Assembly (NCBI GenBank): GCA_947561395.2
Contig: OX387184.1
Span: 3,658,001-3,722,000 of the forward strand
Length of the DNA: 64,000 nt
Reading direction: 5' to 3'
DNA from: Buxus sempervirens
Taxonomy: Eukaryota > Streptophyta > Magnoliopsida > Buxales > Buxaceae
Under the pieces are notes generated by a model. The model ran no database searches and was not told the DNA's origin. It saw only the letters and a list, made by a program, of their open reading frames with translations. Positions within the stretch are counted from its first letter, which is position 1; each line of letters begins with the position of its first letter. The position numbers were made by a program, and so were the translations under genes. Positions 1 through 10,777 of this stretch are shown here, one piece after another.

Positions 1-92
1 AAGCGGAGAGTCCGTTTCTTGTGACTTGAACACGCGATTTTTAGGTCACTCTAGAACAACCTTATCATTACGCCAAGGCTCACCCTCACTGT
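1..92 (-). repeat. tRNA-derived SINE-like remnant, cut by window edge
   Basis: Read on the minus strand, this stretch has a Pol III A-box-like segment (TTGGCGTAATGATAAGG) followed about 30 nt later by a B-box-like GTGTTCAAGTC. That is the layout of the heads of dispersed plant tRNA-derived SINEs. The 3' part would lie outside the window, so neither the tail nor target duplications can be checked. It could also be an old fragment of another repeat with the same motif. Confidence 0.45.
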
Positions 93-188
93 TAAATCCA
101 TATACTGAGTAGGAATTTACCTTACCATTGCCCCAAGGGCCAAGGCTCACCCTCAGTGTTTAAATCCATCTACTGAGTAGGAATTTAC
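73..188. repeat. Two-copy direct repeat, about 48 bp unit
   Basis: The segment at 73-120, beginning CCAAGGCTCACCCTCA, recurs at 140-188 with only a few differences, separated by about 19 bp. It overlaps the SINE-like head and is a local tandem duplication of it. Confidence 0.75.
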
Positions 189-189
189 A

Positions 190-2100
190 AGTGGCAAAGT
201 CAAGCCCGACTCATCAACGCTCCACCATTTTCAGACAATGGGATTATTTGTGCATCCCATGAACCTTTTATCTCGTTGCTCTTAGCCTCTCACGCGGAAG
301 AGACCTCCATCCTGTGTGCCGGTCACTAAGTAGTGAAGATAGGGTGGCCAACACCAACTACTGTGTTAACCCACATCATGGTGGGCTCGGAGTGTGGGCA
401 GGATATCTCAAGCATAGCACGCGAAAAAGGAGAAGGTTGAAAACTTGAAATGGTGTGGAACAGCCTTACAGTGGATACCAGAGCCTAAGTTTTTCTCTAA
501 TATTGGAAAAAAGATCTCACCCCACCTTTCTCTAAGTGTTGCTAGTTGTGGTAGCCTGGTAGGGACGCTGAACTGTGCAACATGAGCAAGTTGGGAGGGG
601 CGCATTTATCATTTTTGTTTGACCTAAGGCCCACCCTTGATGTGCATGAACCTCTGTTTGGGATATCATTTTTTATTTAGTATAAAATTACAAAACCTCC
701 GTTTCAAGAAGAATTTACTTAAGAATGATGAAGTAATCATTGAATTAATAAGCTTTGAAATATATATTATAAAAAGACTACCAATTAATTAATGAATATG
801 TTCAAAGATGTTGACTTTTAAAAGCCTGTAAACAAAAATATCTTTAGTTTCCTAACTAACAAGATTGAATAGTTTTTTAGATTTAAGAATGGACAATTTA
901 TAGATTTTCTTTTGGCTCGTGAAGTGGGCCTCTGATATTTGAAGTCATCTTTTTGTTCATATCTCTTTGAATTGATACAAAGATCTTTATATATAAGACG
1001 ATTATCATTAATTTTGAAACATATTCTATACTCTTTTTCTTTTTAATTAGTTCGTCTCCAGTCCTTCTTATAACAGTAGAGTCTGTCGGGAGCTCTTCAA
1101 TAATTGAAATTATATCTGCATATTGAATAATATTAAAGCCTTTTAAACTTTTTATATGGCCAAAAGTGAATCTCTAGAACCCTTTTTTTTTAGGGATAGG
1201 CACATGATTGAATGATGCCAAAATACAAGCATCGATCTTTGTCATCACAATAGAAATGGCAAAAGAAGAAGCCAATGAGCTACATCCAGACATAGCTCCT
1301 ATGCCAGACATTTTATTTATTGCCGGGCCGGCCAACATACCGTGAAGAAAATTGCAGCTAGATTCTTTGGCTACGTCGTCAGTCAACCTTCAAAGAAGTG
1401 AGTAAACATTTTGAAGTGGTTTCTATGTTTACGACTTACCGCGTGAATGGTAAAGATAATTAATTAAATCAGGTATTCTCACTTTTACATAGAAAAGACA
1501 AATATTTATATGAATTGGATGTTTTTATGGAAAATGCTTCCTCTATTGTGATATTTGAAGCTTCATTTTTAAGTTATACTCAAAGGAAGATGTGAATTGT
1601 ATTTTATTTCTTTAGATTTATAAATATTGAATTATTTTCTACCATGTACTGTTGTATCTTAGTTTATTTTGGTTCGTAAATTCTAATTTAATTTAATTAT
1701 AAAAGGATATATGCATGCAATTCTCTTATGCTAGCCCAAACCCAGCTGGAACCCAAGAAATGGTTTGGAATTTAGTAAAATTATAGGACCTTTTCACGGT
1801 TCTAGTACGTGCTCGTTTCAGGTCTTTTTTCTCCCTCAAATCTTGAAAACAAGTTGAGATTCCTATCTGATCATCCCGCCATATAACTACAACGAAGTGT
1901 CGGCATCAAGTCTTAGGCCTATTGGATTCTTCCAAAACTTATTGAAAGCGCTTGAGCAGTGGAGAGTACTAGTCATGTGAGACACGGATTGCTGCTCTTG
2001 GGTACAAGATAAGGACCCGCAGCTGTTGTGTTTTGTACGTGTCAATAGTACCGCTTGGCCCAAATTAAGCAGTGTTTTGGACGCTCCGGGCTTCAAAAAG
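190..2100. other. Gene-free AT-rich stretch
   Basis: I see no coding exon, RNA gene or transposon terminus here. Reading frames are short and interrupted, and composition is AT-rich with scattered homopolymers. A short GC-richer patch at 1320-1390 has no recognisable coding similarity. Confidence 0.6.
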
Positions 2101-2107
2101 ATCGAGT

Positions 2108-2371
2108 TGAAATCGTCTGCCATGCTTCACTGAATTGTTCCCTGATAGATATTTAAAGGGAATGAAATCGTCTGCAGTTTTCCACTGCAATGTTTACTGC
2201 AGTGGTCGTGAATTGCTATCATGTGGAGCATCTCACGATCACTGTTTTTTCATGTGGGGAAAATGTATCAAGTGGGCCCCACATGAAAAAATATTAGCCG
2301 TGAGATGCTCCACATCAGAGAACAATTCAGCGAAGCATGGCAGACGATTTCATTCCCTTCAAATATCTATC
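2108..2371. repeat. Complex foldback (MITE-like hairpin)
   Basis: The right arm at 2320-2371 is the reverse complement of two adjacent left segments: 2108-2140 matches 2320-2352 at 32 of 33 positions, and 2144-2175 matches 2340-2371 at 31 of 32. An inner hairpin pairs 2221-2259 with 2277-2315 (34 of 39), leaving a 17-nt loop. The nested arms suggest a foldback transposon that suffered an internal duplication, or a young inverted duplication. A transcript would form a nearly perfect double-stranded RNA. Confidence 0.8.
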
Positions 2372-2748
2372 TATCCGTCTGGATTGCCGATCCATGGACA
2401 ACCGTACTCTTAGCCCCTACTCTGAGGTACCAGAGCAGGCTTCCATTTATGGGTATGTCGGTTGATTTTTTTAATTTCATCTTTTAATGAAAGTTGAAAC
2501 AATCTCATGTACTCCAATTTGCCCACTTGCAGTGCAATTGGTCCCTCATCACATGTTAGTCAAGCGCATCCAAGCTCAATTGCAGGGAATGGAATCACCT
2601 GCTATATTTACCTGAATTGCCCCCTGCTATGGCGATAAGATGCGCTGCAATTGTAAGATCTTTTCAGTGCAAACTAGTCTGCCATATCAGTCTCCGTTGA
2701 CAGAGGCTTCCCCCTCCTATTCTATTCTAACACAACAGTTATCAACAC

Positions 2749-3300
2749 TAGGGCTGGCAATGGATCGGATATATATTCGAATCCGACCCGAATCCGATCC
2801 GAAAATCCCGAATCCGATCCGAAAATATAGATCCGCGGTTCGAATACGGATATCGGATTTCGGATCCGACCGAATTCGGATCCGAATCCGAATCTGTCCA
2901 TATCCGATCCGAAAAAGATCCGAACCGAAATCGACATATACTTTTCATTAAATCATTGGTAAACTTTGTATAAACCATGGTTGAACTATCCTTATTCATA
3001 TCTTGTTTTAATATTTATATGGCTCATTAGTTTTGATAATTAAAATTTGTTTTAATAGATAAACTTAACTTTTGAATTTTAAGTTCAAATCGGATCTAAT
3101 TCGGATCGAATTCGGATTTCGGTTATTTATTCGGTCGAATTTCGAATTCGGATACATTATATAAATTCGGTTTCGAATTCAGATTCACATATAAAAGATC
3201 CGTCGGATTTCGGATCGAATTCGGATATCGGATTTTTATTTTCGGATTCGGATTCGGATCATGACAGATCCGTACCGTATTCGACCTGTTGCCAGCCCTA
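2749..3300. mobile_element. hAT-type MITE, 552 bp, 8-bp target duplication
   Basis: The element starts TAGGGCTGGCAATGG and ends in the complement TTGCCAGCCCTA. It is flanked by a perfect 8-bp direct repeat, ATCAACAC (2741-2748 and 3301-3308). Inside are many short GGATCCGA/TTCGGAT-like subterminal repeats, typical of hAT transposase binding arrays. There is no transposase ORF. A second copy of exactly the same length sits at 18203-18754. Confidence 0.9.
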
Positions 3301-3308
3301 ATCAACAC

Positions 3309-4331
3309 CAGTATATGGATATATGATTCACATTCATGGGACTGGATCCAGCAATCTCCACAAGTCTATGCTCGTACGTACCATCTTACCAATCACGGAT
3401 GGTTAACCAGGACTGATATCAACACTCTTCTGACGAACGGGATGCCATGAATATAATTCTTCCACACGGAAACATGATGCCATGAAAATGGCCTAACATC
3501 GCAACTAAGCCCCCACTCTACCAAAGCCATCATTCATCCATTTCCTCCCCACTGTCAGTATTCTCGACAGCCCACTTAACTCTCCAATCTAAATTCCTAT
3601 TCTTCAAGCAAAAGAAATGAAATATACACCCTTACCCTTGTTTTCCAAGCTAGCTAGAGAGATGTAATCTTCCTAGCTAGAGCCTAGAGGTACTATAACT
3701 AATAGGCTGAGATAGTTATTTAATTAGAGATCAGATCATTCAACCTGACCACTTCGTTTAATTTCTTGGTGGTCCAATATTGCTTATAGAGGCCATGGGA
3801 AATGCCTCAGGCAGTCAGGTGGGAAGTTCTTCGCATGCACCTCCCTCATCTCTTCATCTACGCTTGATTAATGATTCTCTATTTTATAGACCATAATCTC
3901 CATTACTACAATTTGCAAACACAATCTGCCGATCGATCGATGTAATTTTATGATAACAGAAAGAGAGTAAGCTCTCCTCTCTTCTCATGGACCATGGTGG
4001 TCCCATGACTTGAAAGTGCATGGAGATTGGAAAGAAGAGTAACGGAGACGAGTGAGAGCGCATGCGTGAGTCCCTGCACTGCAAGGGCACATGGGGACGA
4101 AGTAAGCCGCAAGCATCGTCTCCATCCCCTCTTTTATATGTTCTTTTAGTACTTTCAGTTTTGTAATTCTCTCCTATGATGGGTTAGCCTGCAGGTTGTG
4201 AGATCGATCGATCTTGATAATTAATGTAGAGTGGGGCAATGTCTAGCTGTCCTTCGCCACTCGATCGATTCAAAATGGGATTATAAGAGCCGGGGATTTG
4301 TAAGTGCTTGCATCCTCAAATGTAACAGAAG
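3309..4331. other. Upstream region of the glycine-rich protein gene
   Basis: No coding region is recognised. The 200 bp before the gene carry TATA-like motifs (TTTTATATG at 4132-4140 and TATAAGAG near 4281), neither clearly placed as the core promoter. Repeated GATCGATCGAT patches occur near 3931 and 4203. Confidence 0.45.
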
Positions 4332-5123
4332 ATGGGGATTTTCAGGAGAATTCTTTGGCTTCTCTTGTTTCTTTCCATTCTATCGAGTTCATGGTCGGTT
4401 TATGGCGAGAACGGTCAAGAAATGGGACAAGGCATTGCTCCAAACAATGTCACATTGATTCACCCTTCGCTTGGAAATCATACTTATTCCATAGGCTTAG
4501 GAAGAAGCAACATTACTTCATACAGTGATGATGTGATTGATGACAAGAGTAGGCATAACAAAAGAGGTGGTGGAGGAGCGGGAGGAGGTGGAGGTGGAGG
4601 TGGAGGTGGAGGACGTGGCAGCGGCGGAGGAGGTGGAGGAGGAGGAGGGGGAGGGCATGGTAGTGGTGGAGGTGGCAGTGGAAAAGGAAGGAATATGCAT
4701 AAAAAGGGTGGAGGAGGAAGAGGTGGTGGTGGCGGTGGTGGAGGCGGAGGAGGTGGTTATGGATGGGGTTCGGGCAGTGGTGGAGGAGGAGGTGGCGGTG
4801 GAGGTGGAGGTGGTGGAAGGGGTGGTGGTGGCGGCGGTGGTGGTGGTGAAGGTGGAGGTTGGGGTTGGGGAGGAGGTGGTGGTTGGTGGGGCTGGGGATG
4901 CGGAAATGCGAACAGCAATGGAGGGAAAGGGAACAACGGCAGTCATAAACACCAAAGAAAATCTGGGAAGCAGGAGGGCTATAAGCTGGGAGAGTACGCT
5001 CACTGCATGAGCAAAGGGCGTTGCAAGGGAATGAAACTGAACTGTCCTCTTCACTGTGGTGGGCCCTGCTTCTATGACTGCGAACATATGTGCCGTGCCC
5101 ACTGTCGACCTTCGCCTCCATGA
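4332..5123 (+). CDS. Secreted glycine-rich protein with cysteine-rich C-terminus
   Basis: An intronless 263-aa protein. Residues 1-25 form a signal peptide: a basic start, then the hydrophobic run LWLLLFLSILSSSW, then a likely cut after SVYG. Residues 30-75 are a hydrophilic segment with several N-x-S/T sites. About residues 77-200 are almost pure glycine, interrupted by short basic or tryptophan-containing inserts. The tail, residues 222-258, has eight cysteines at 225, 231, 238, 242, 246, 250, 254 and 258, and the last six are spaced exactly every four residues. The family fits cell-wall or apoplastic glycine-rich proteins, with the tail available for disulfides or metal binding. No enzymatic role is suggested. 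The start is the first ATG and gives an ideal signal peptide. Other frames through the GGN-rich tract also stay open, but only because of the base bias. Confidence 0.85.
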   Translation: MGIFRRILWLLLFLSILSSSWSVYGENGQEMGQGIAPNNVTLIHPSLGNHTYSIGLGRSNITSYSDDVIDDKSRHNKRGGGGAGGGGGGGGGGGRGSGGGGGGGGGGGHGSGGGGSGKGRNMHKKGGGGRGGGGGGGGGGGGYGWGSGSGGGGGGGGGGGGGRGGGGGGGGGEGGGWGWGGGGGWWGWGCGNANSNGGKGNNGSHKHQRKSGKQEGYKLGEYAHCMSKGRCKGMKLNCPLHCGGPCFYDCEHMCRAHCRPSPP

Positions 5124-5605
5124 TTCATTCATGCTCTCTCCTTGTTTCGCATTTCTTGTTGCCGTTCTTGAGTTTGAAGAGATAGAAGAGTAATATCGTG
5201 AACTGATTTGAGTCCTTTGGTGTCTGTTTTGTGTGGGATCAATAATCTGAATTTTGCGCTTTTAGTTTCCCTCAATCACTTTCCATATATAGCCTGTTTG
5301 TCTCATATCAGTCTTCCTTTCTTTCGGATCGATCCATGATGTTAACGGAGCAAAACCGTGAAGGATTTGAGTTCTATTCCACATCCTCTTTTCCTTTTTG
5401 GGGAACGATAGTGCCATTTGCTTGGGATGTGATAAATAAAACTTTTTTTGGCTCCTGATACATGGGTTACATTATGTGTATCTTATTTGACTTGTCAAAT
5501 GGTAAACATGCTTATTATATATTTAATATTTTTTCTTGTATATAATTAAAAAAAAATTTTAATACTAACGGCTAATGTTGCATGCAATAAAATTGATCAC
5601 TGCAC
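5124..5605. other. 3' flank of the glycine-rich protein gene
   Basis: This is a probable 3' UTR with AATAATCTGAATTTT-like and GATAAATAAAAC-like signals (about 5240 and 5430), then AT-rich DNA. No gene is seen. Confidence 0.4.
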
Positions 5606-5611
5606 ATAACA

Positions 5612-5869
5612 GCAGAACTGGTAAAATGCGACCCGAACCAACCCAAGTTAAACGGGTTTGGTCGACCCGTTTATTCATTGGATTGGGTGTGGGTTGGGGT
5701 TTCCCCAATCTGCCAGTAATCGGATCAACCTGATTATAATCCGGCAACCCGACGGATAACCTGATTAAAAAAAAAGGTGACAAAAGCATCATGTCCCCGC
5801 CTCAATTTAGTCCAACCCAACCCGATTAACCCCCAACTCAATTATAACCCGGCCCGTTTCCAGTTCTAC
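5612..5869. mobile_element. Probable hAT-type MITE rich in CAACCCGA repeats
   Basis: The left end reads CAGAACTGGTAAAATGCG and the right end is close to its complement (CGTTTCCAGTTCTA). Between them are many short ACCCGA/CGGGTT motifs, like the subterminal arrays of the other hAT MITEs here. The flanking 8-mers (CATAACAG and CGTGTCAG) match poorly, so either the insertion is old or the boundary is off by a few bases. Confidence 0.5.
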
Positions 5870-7043
5870 GTGTCAGCAACGCTTATGTGACTTGAAATGT
5901 TGCCCATATGCCCCTCACAACTGACAACACCACGAATCCCAAGGTACTTGCTATATTCTATTTTTATGTTTCCGTTGTGTTTGCGCCGTTATTACTCATT
6001 CCCATTCACACATATCGTCAAACAGGCTATTTGAATTCATTAGTGGACACGGCTATAGAGAAACAAAAGATTAGATGATGTTAGTGAGACAAAAAATGGA
6101 AAAGTGGTGGAACGCACAAAAGCTTATCCACGCTCTCCAAGTGGCTAGAATCCAAGGCATGACTTGCTTAAAGGAAAGAGTATCTTAAGATTCCATTATC
6201 GAAAACGTCCTCTTTTAAATAATGGTGACCGATGAGCAGTGAGCACTCAAGGATGGATAGACATGAAAAAAGTTCAAATCATATCACAACTAAGTTCTTT
6301 TCCTTTTATCCTTTAATAATTTCTTTTCTTCTGCCGACCGGCGGCAAGTCAACCGGTGCACTTTAGAAGAAAACCCCACGAACGGTACACAAGCCAAACC
6401 AAGCTCCCCAAAACAGCCCCCCACACACTCCATAAAACCATCTATAACTATTAACTAACAGCAACTGATCCAATAACTGTCATTTGACACATCCCCCGCC
6501 CTCTCGTGACCTGTTGGATCATCGACAGCTATAAACGCGGGGAGGGAGTCGTTAGAGAAGGCGGTGGGAGAGACCCGTCATGAGATTGGCATGGATGTTA
6601 GTTGGTGATAACTACTGATGAGACAGGCTATCGACTAAACTTGGAAATTTTAAACGTTAATCTAAGAAAACGAAGACGTATTCACCAGTTCTACCACCCA
6701 GACACGTATCTCACGTCTTCAGAAATGGAGGCTAAGGACCTAGTCTTTCATGTTGAAACTTTCATCTCTCAATCGACCCGTAACGACTAAGGAAGGAGCC
6801 AAAGGTCTTGGACTTTGAAGTTACGAAGGTCTCGATCGAAGCAATGACTAGTCTTAGCAATGACAGAATTCCGCCAAACAAAGGTATGAAGAAATTTCTA
6901 GTTAACTTCCGTTACAAGGCTACAAAATTTCATCACTCTTAAATAAAAAAATTAAAACCTATAATATTATACACTCAACCGGGTTGATCGGTTCGACCGG
7001 GTTCATATTCTGATCTAGTGGTGATGCATGCATGTGTTAGGTT
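5870..7043. other. Intergenic region, 3' flank of the GATA gene
   Basis: No coding exon or transposon terminus is recognised. The part next to 7043 is the 3' UTR side of the minus-strand GATA gene. Confidence 0.5.
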
Positions 7044-8166
7044 TTAGAAGTTCAGCGCCGCCACCGGTGGAGCTACACCGGGTTCCGGTCCGGGAAGCTC
7101 TCTCTTCCTACGCATCTCCAGCACTTTCCGGTGACTGTTCGAATGAACACCGCAAGAGAACGTCGGGCTACAAGCCGGTCGATATTCCGGCAGGAGACGA
7201 CCGGACTTGTAGCGAACCCCACAAGCGTTACAGAGGGTTTTGGCACCTAAAGGACCCGTTCTCCATTGTGGGGTCTTCTGGACATGGCAATGGCTGCAAC
7301 GGCGTTGCGGCTGGGTCCCTCCCGCTTCTGTCGCCTGTTTTTTCTTCTTCAACAGAGGCGATTTTCCTGCGCCGATGAAGGCTTTCGGGTTTTGGCCGGG
7401 GTTGGGGACGACGGGAAAGGAGGATGATGCGGAGGAGGACAAAGAAGAGGAGCCAGTTGAAGAGGATTCCGTAAGCGAGGGAGACGCAACAAGCCAAATT
7501 CTGTCGCCGGTTCTTGAGCGTTTGCTTCTTTTCTTGGTCGGGAACGGAGTCACGAAACTGGAGCGCTTCGGTAACGCGGTTGTGATTCCTGATTGCGACC
7601 AGTTGACCGACTCGGTTTTGACTTTCGTTGTTTGGTTTCCGACGGGATGTAAGAGAGAGAATTCCGAGAACGAATCCTCTACGAAAGTAGATAGCCATTC
7701 AAGGTCCGCCATATCTTCTGTCTGTTATGTGGGGAGAAAAGAAGAGGCTTTGTCATGGAAAATAAAAAAAAAACGTAAAAAACGAAACAAATGGAAAGGG
7801 ATTTTCAGACAAGAAGCTTACGGGAACGCCGATTTCGCTACCAGGAACAGACCCAAAATCATCGATAACGCAAGAACTACTGGAGTTTGAGTTGGGGTTG
7901 GAGATGAAGCTGGAATTGTCGTTCTCTCCTTGTTCATAAGAAGAAACTGAATGATCCTTCTCTTCCTCTAACTCCTCTACGACAAGACCCACATCCGTAT
8001 CTCCATTAGAGAAGTCAAGAAGACTATCTACGAAAAATTCATCAGCAGGAGCCCCACATGGACCGTTATCATACAACTCGTCGTCGAAAGAAACTTGTTG
8101 GGCTGATTTCACGACCCCCTCTGGTCGAAAGCTGATTCTCATTGCTCTTGCTTCCACGCACTCCAT
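7044..8166 (-). CDS. GATA transcription factor, class I (GATA5/9/12-like)
   Basis: Two coding exons on the minus strand, 8166-7822 and 7721-7044, joined in phase 0 across a 100-bp intron (donor GTAAGC, acceptor AACAG), give 340 aa. The N-terminus MECVEARAM is the signature start of this subfamily. An acidic region follows. At the exon junction is the conserved block beginning [18 protein letters not shown] basic stretch (KKRSKRSR) precedes the zinc finger, C257-x2-C260-x18-C279-x2-C282, followed by the class I tail [16 protein letters not shown]. It is a nuclear DNA-binding protein recognising WGATAR sites. A GTG codon lies in frame four codons upstream, but ATG 8166 is preferred from family comparison. 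Exact ligands and targets cannot be read from the sequence. Confidence 0.93.
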
Positions 8167-8178
8167 TTCTGATTCCAC

Positions 8179-8283
8179 CTAAAACAAAATAAAAAGGGAA
8201 AAGACCCAATTCGTAAGAGAATTTTCATTTTCATTTCAAAATTTTAACAAACTAATCAGGGGAACGCACTCTACTATTTTTAC
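8179..8283 (-). other. Probable intron in the 5' UTR of the GATA gene
   Basis: Reading the minus strand, AACAG|GTAAAA at 8284/8283 is a good donor, and TTTTGTTTTAG at 8179 is a good pyrimidine-rich acceptor 12 nt before the ATG. The 105-bp interval has no start codon problem and is AT-rich. Transcript data are not available to confirm it. Confidence 0.6.
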
Positions 8284-8284
8284 C

Positions 8285-10095
8285 TGTTAAGAAGAGGAAG
8301 AATATAAAGAGAGAAGGTTGAAGAAGGAGCGACTGCAGAGGTAGAGAATGAACGAGGGTGAAATTGAAAGAAAACAGAGTCTGGTATAGCCTGTTGAATG
8401 TCTGGTGGTCGAAACAAATCCTCCACTTTTCTGTTTCTGGTGCTTTTTGCTTTTATCTCACAAATTTTAAAGTTCATTCCTTATTTCAACTCTCTCGTGT
8501 TTGAATTCGAAATTTACGATGACGACTCGACTCTCATCGTTTGATCTGACTATTCCAAGCATTACCAAAAAAAAAAAAAAAATCTGACTATTCCAAGACT
8601 TTTATTTATTTTTGGTGCATGTAACTGACCTTTCCGAGTCCTCCTCCTCAATCCCTCTCCCACCAGATCAATTAAACTCGTTAAAAATTTTAGAAAATAG
8701 AAGTTTCCCTCAACGTATCTTTACAAAGCTTTCTTCATTATTTATACATCTTCCCCCATATTTAAATTATTTACGAATTAGAGCCCTCCATTTCGTCTTA
8801 GATTCATTTCATTTTCCCTCTCGATTTGATGTAAGTTGTGGTTTGCTAATTTTTTTTAAATTACTTAACGATACACTAGTTTGTTTTATAGTGTTTGTTG
8901 ATGAGGTTGCATCCACTTGATAAGATATGATGCAAGCGGCTACATCCCTATAATCTTACTACAGCAAGATTATGATTGGTTCATGAAAATTAAAATTTTA
9001 ATTTTTTTAAATATTATTTTATTTTTAATTTTCACAGACCAATTACAACCTTGCAATACGATCTTTTGCTGTAAACACTATTAGATCTCAACCAATGAGT
9101 CCTAATAATAATTGTTATTCAAATTTTACCAAATAATTTTTCAATCTTAAAACCCTTTGACTCTAAATCTTTTGGCCTCTTTTATTATAAAAAAAGTTTA
9201 ATGTGTGCCCTTTCAATATATGTATTTATTTACATGTTTTACAATTTTATTCAAACAAATTGTGTAAAAAAAAATTTATAATTGAAGGCATCATCAATAT
9301 ATTGTAAGAGTCGTAGTAATGAAACTGTAAAAATTAGTAATTGGAAAAAAAAATAAGGTTTGAGATTTGAGTAATTATTTACAACTATGCAAATGAATTA
9401 TCTCCCCAAATCTGAAAAGACCGAGTTAGCCATATAAAAATAAGTTATAAGATGGTATTTGTAAGGCTGTTTTGGGTAAGTAAAACATATTTCATTTTTG
9501 ACAACTTCTACAAGACATCCTCCCCCATTATATATGGTATATATAGCATCAAAATCAAACAGAAAAAAAAATGAAGAAAGAGGGAAAAAAAAAAACAAAA
9601 AGGAAAAACTCCTCTAATAGGGTTGGGGTCCTAATGTGATCTTTTTTGTTTCTTAATGTCAAAAAAATACCCTTTAATAAATTTTAGGTTCTTAGATGTC
9701 TAAAAAAAAATTTACTCATTCCCCTTTTAAATTGCATACGTGTCACCTGCTAGTCCTCTTGATTTGGGCCGGCTAATGACTTGATGTTGAGAACTCAACT
9801 TATGGTTTACTTAAAACAATTATATATCCCTTGTAAATGTGTATTATATTCCCAAAACAACCATCTTAACATGGCTATTGAATAGATGCTAGAGCCGGCT
9901 ACACATATTGTTTAAACTCATACAGATTAGTTATTTTTTCTCTTAATGATAGATCCATATACTATACTATATATAAAACGAAGCGCTTTGGGAAGCGTGC
10001 CAAAAATCATATCTTTTTTTGTCTATAATATCCTTATAAATTATTATTAAAGTTTATTAATATATGAGTATAGCTATCTTTTTATCTCTAATCAA
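8285..10095. other. GATA 5' flank and AT-rich intergenic DNA
   Basis: The first few hundred bases are the leader and promoter side of the minus-strand GATA gene. After that the sequence is AT-rich with A and T homopolymers and no recognisable gene. At about 9962-9990 a segment (ACTATACTATATATAAAACG) resembles the 5' end of the Helitron just downstream, and is probably a decayed relative. Confidence 0.5.
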
Positions 10096-10316
10096 TCTAT
10101 ACTATATATAATGCGAGGCGCTCCCTTGGGAATCGCGCTAAACAAAATGTGCAAATTTCCAAAACAGCCCTTACACATCATTGTAAATTCATTAATAAAA
10201 AGGTATAATAATCAAAATTGCCTCAATTTCTTAAAAACTTAATAATCAATGCAACACTGTACCTCCCCTTTTATTTCTTTCTTCATATGTGTAGTATTGT
10301 ACGTACATCCAGCTAG
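10096..10316 (+). mobile_element. Mini-Helitron, 221 bp
   Basis: It starts TCTATACTATATATAATGCG immediately after an A and ends CTAG immediately before a T, the A/T insertion and TC...CTRR termini of Helitrons. A perfect 10-bp palindrome TGTACGTACA (10298-10307) lies nine bases before the end, where the terminal hairpin belongs. It has no coding capacity and would depend on a Rep/Helicase supplied elsewhere. It shares end structure with the element at 49322-50198. Confidence 0.75.
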
Positions 10317-10633
10317 TACATTAAGTCAAATTTGAACAGTTACAAAATGACTCCTTTCTTTAACCAATTGTCTAACTAACTCCTTTCTTTATTATGCATC
10401 AACAGGTTAATTCTTAATATCGATAGCCAATTCGTGCTCTACATGACGTATTGGCCCAGATCTAAGTTAATTATGTGGAAGGGCACGGCACATAAACAAA
10501 ATAGAGTTCACAAAATCACTTGCCACATGTCACGGGCAGGTTCTTAACTTCTTATCCTAATGCGTCACCGAAAGTCTTCTTTTATTTGAATGGATCTTTG
10601 TGCAAGGCACTTTGTTTATTTGCGCTAGAGTCC

Positions 10634-10777
10634 ATGGAAAGTGGGACAAGACCACCACTGCCGACCAACGTTGCTAGAGAAGTCAATCAAAGGTTCCTGA
10701 AAATCACTCCTTATGGGTTGGACCTGCAAACTTTGGATCCTGTCCCACCACCTTTTGCTCCTGGCATCCCTCCGTGA
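10634..10777 (+). CDS. Possible small ORF with proline-rich tail, unrecognised
   Basis: A 47-codon ORF runs from ATG 10634 to the stop. It could be the 3' part of a longer open frame that is free of stops back to about 10520 but has no other ATG. The end is proline-rich (DPVPPPFAPGIPP). I do not recognise a family. It has no signal peptide from this ATG. It may be chance, a relic exon, or a small peptide gene. Confidence 0.2.
   Translation: MESGTRPPLPTNVAREVNQRFLKITPYGLDLQTLDPVPPPFAPGIPP

Noticed and set aside
2640-2999. Open frames of 70-100 codons with Arg/Ser/Asp-Pro repeats.
   Set aside because: They lie inside the 552-bp hAT MITE and translate its GGATCCGA-type repeats. The same artefact appears at 18208-18765.
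4513-5132. Long minus-strand and alternative plus-strand frames of about 150-200 codons over the glycine-rich gene.
   Set aside because: They are shadows of the GGN-codon tract: low-complexity products (His/Leu, Ser/Thr or Glu/Val runs), no signal peptide and no family.
7228-7890. Open frames overlapping the GATA gene on both strands.
   Set aside because: The spliced minus-strand GATA reading explains the region fully, with zinc finger and family N-terminus. The others have no similarity.
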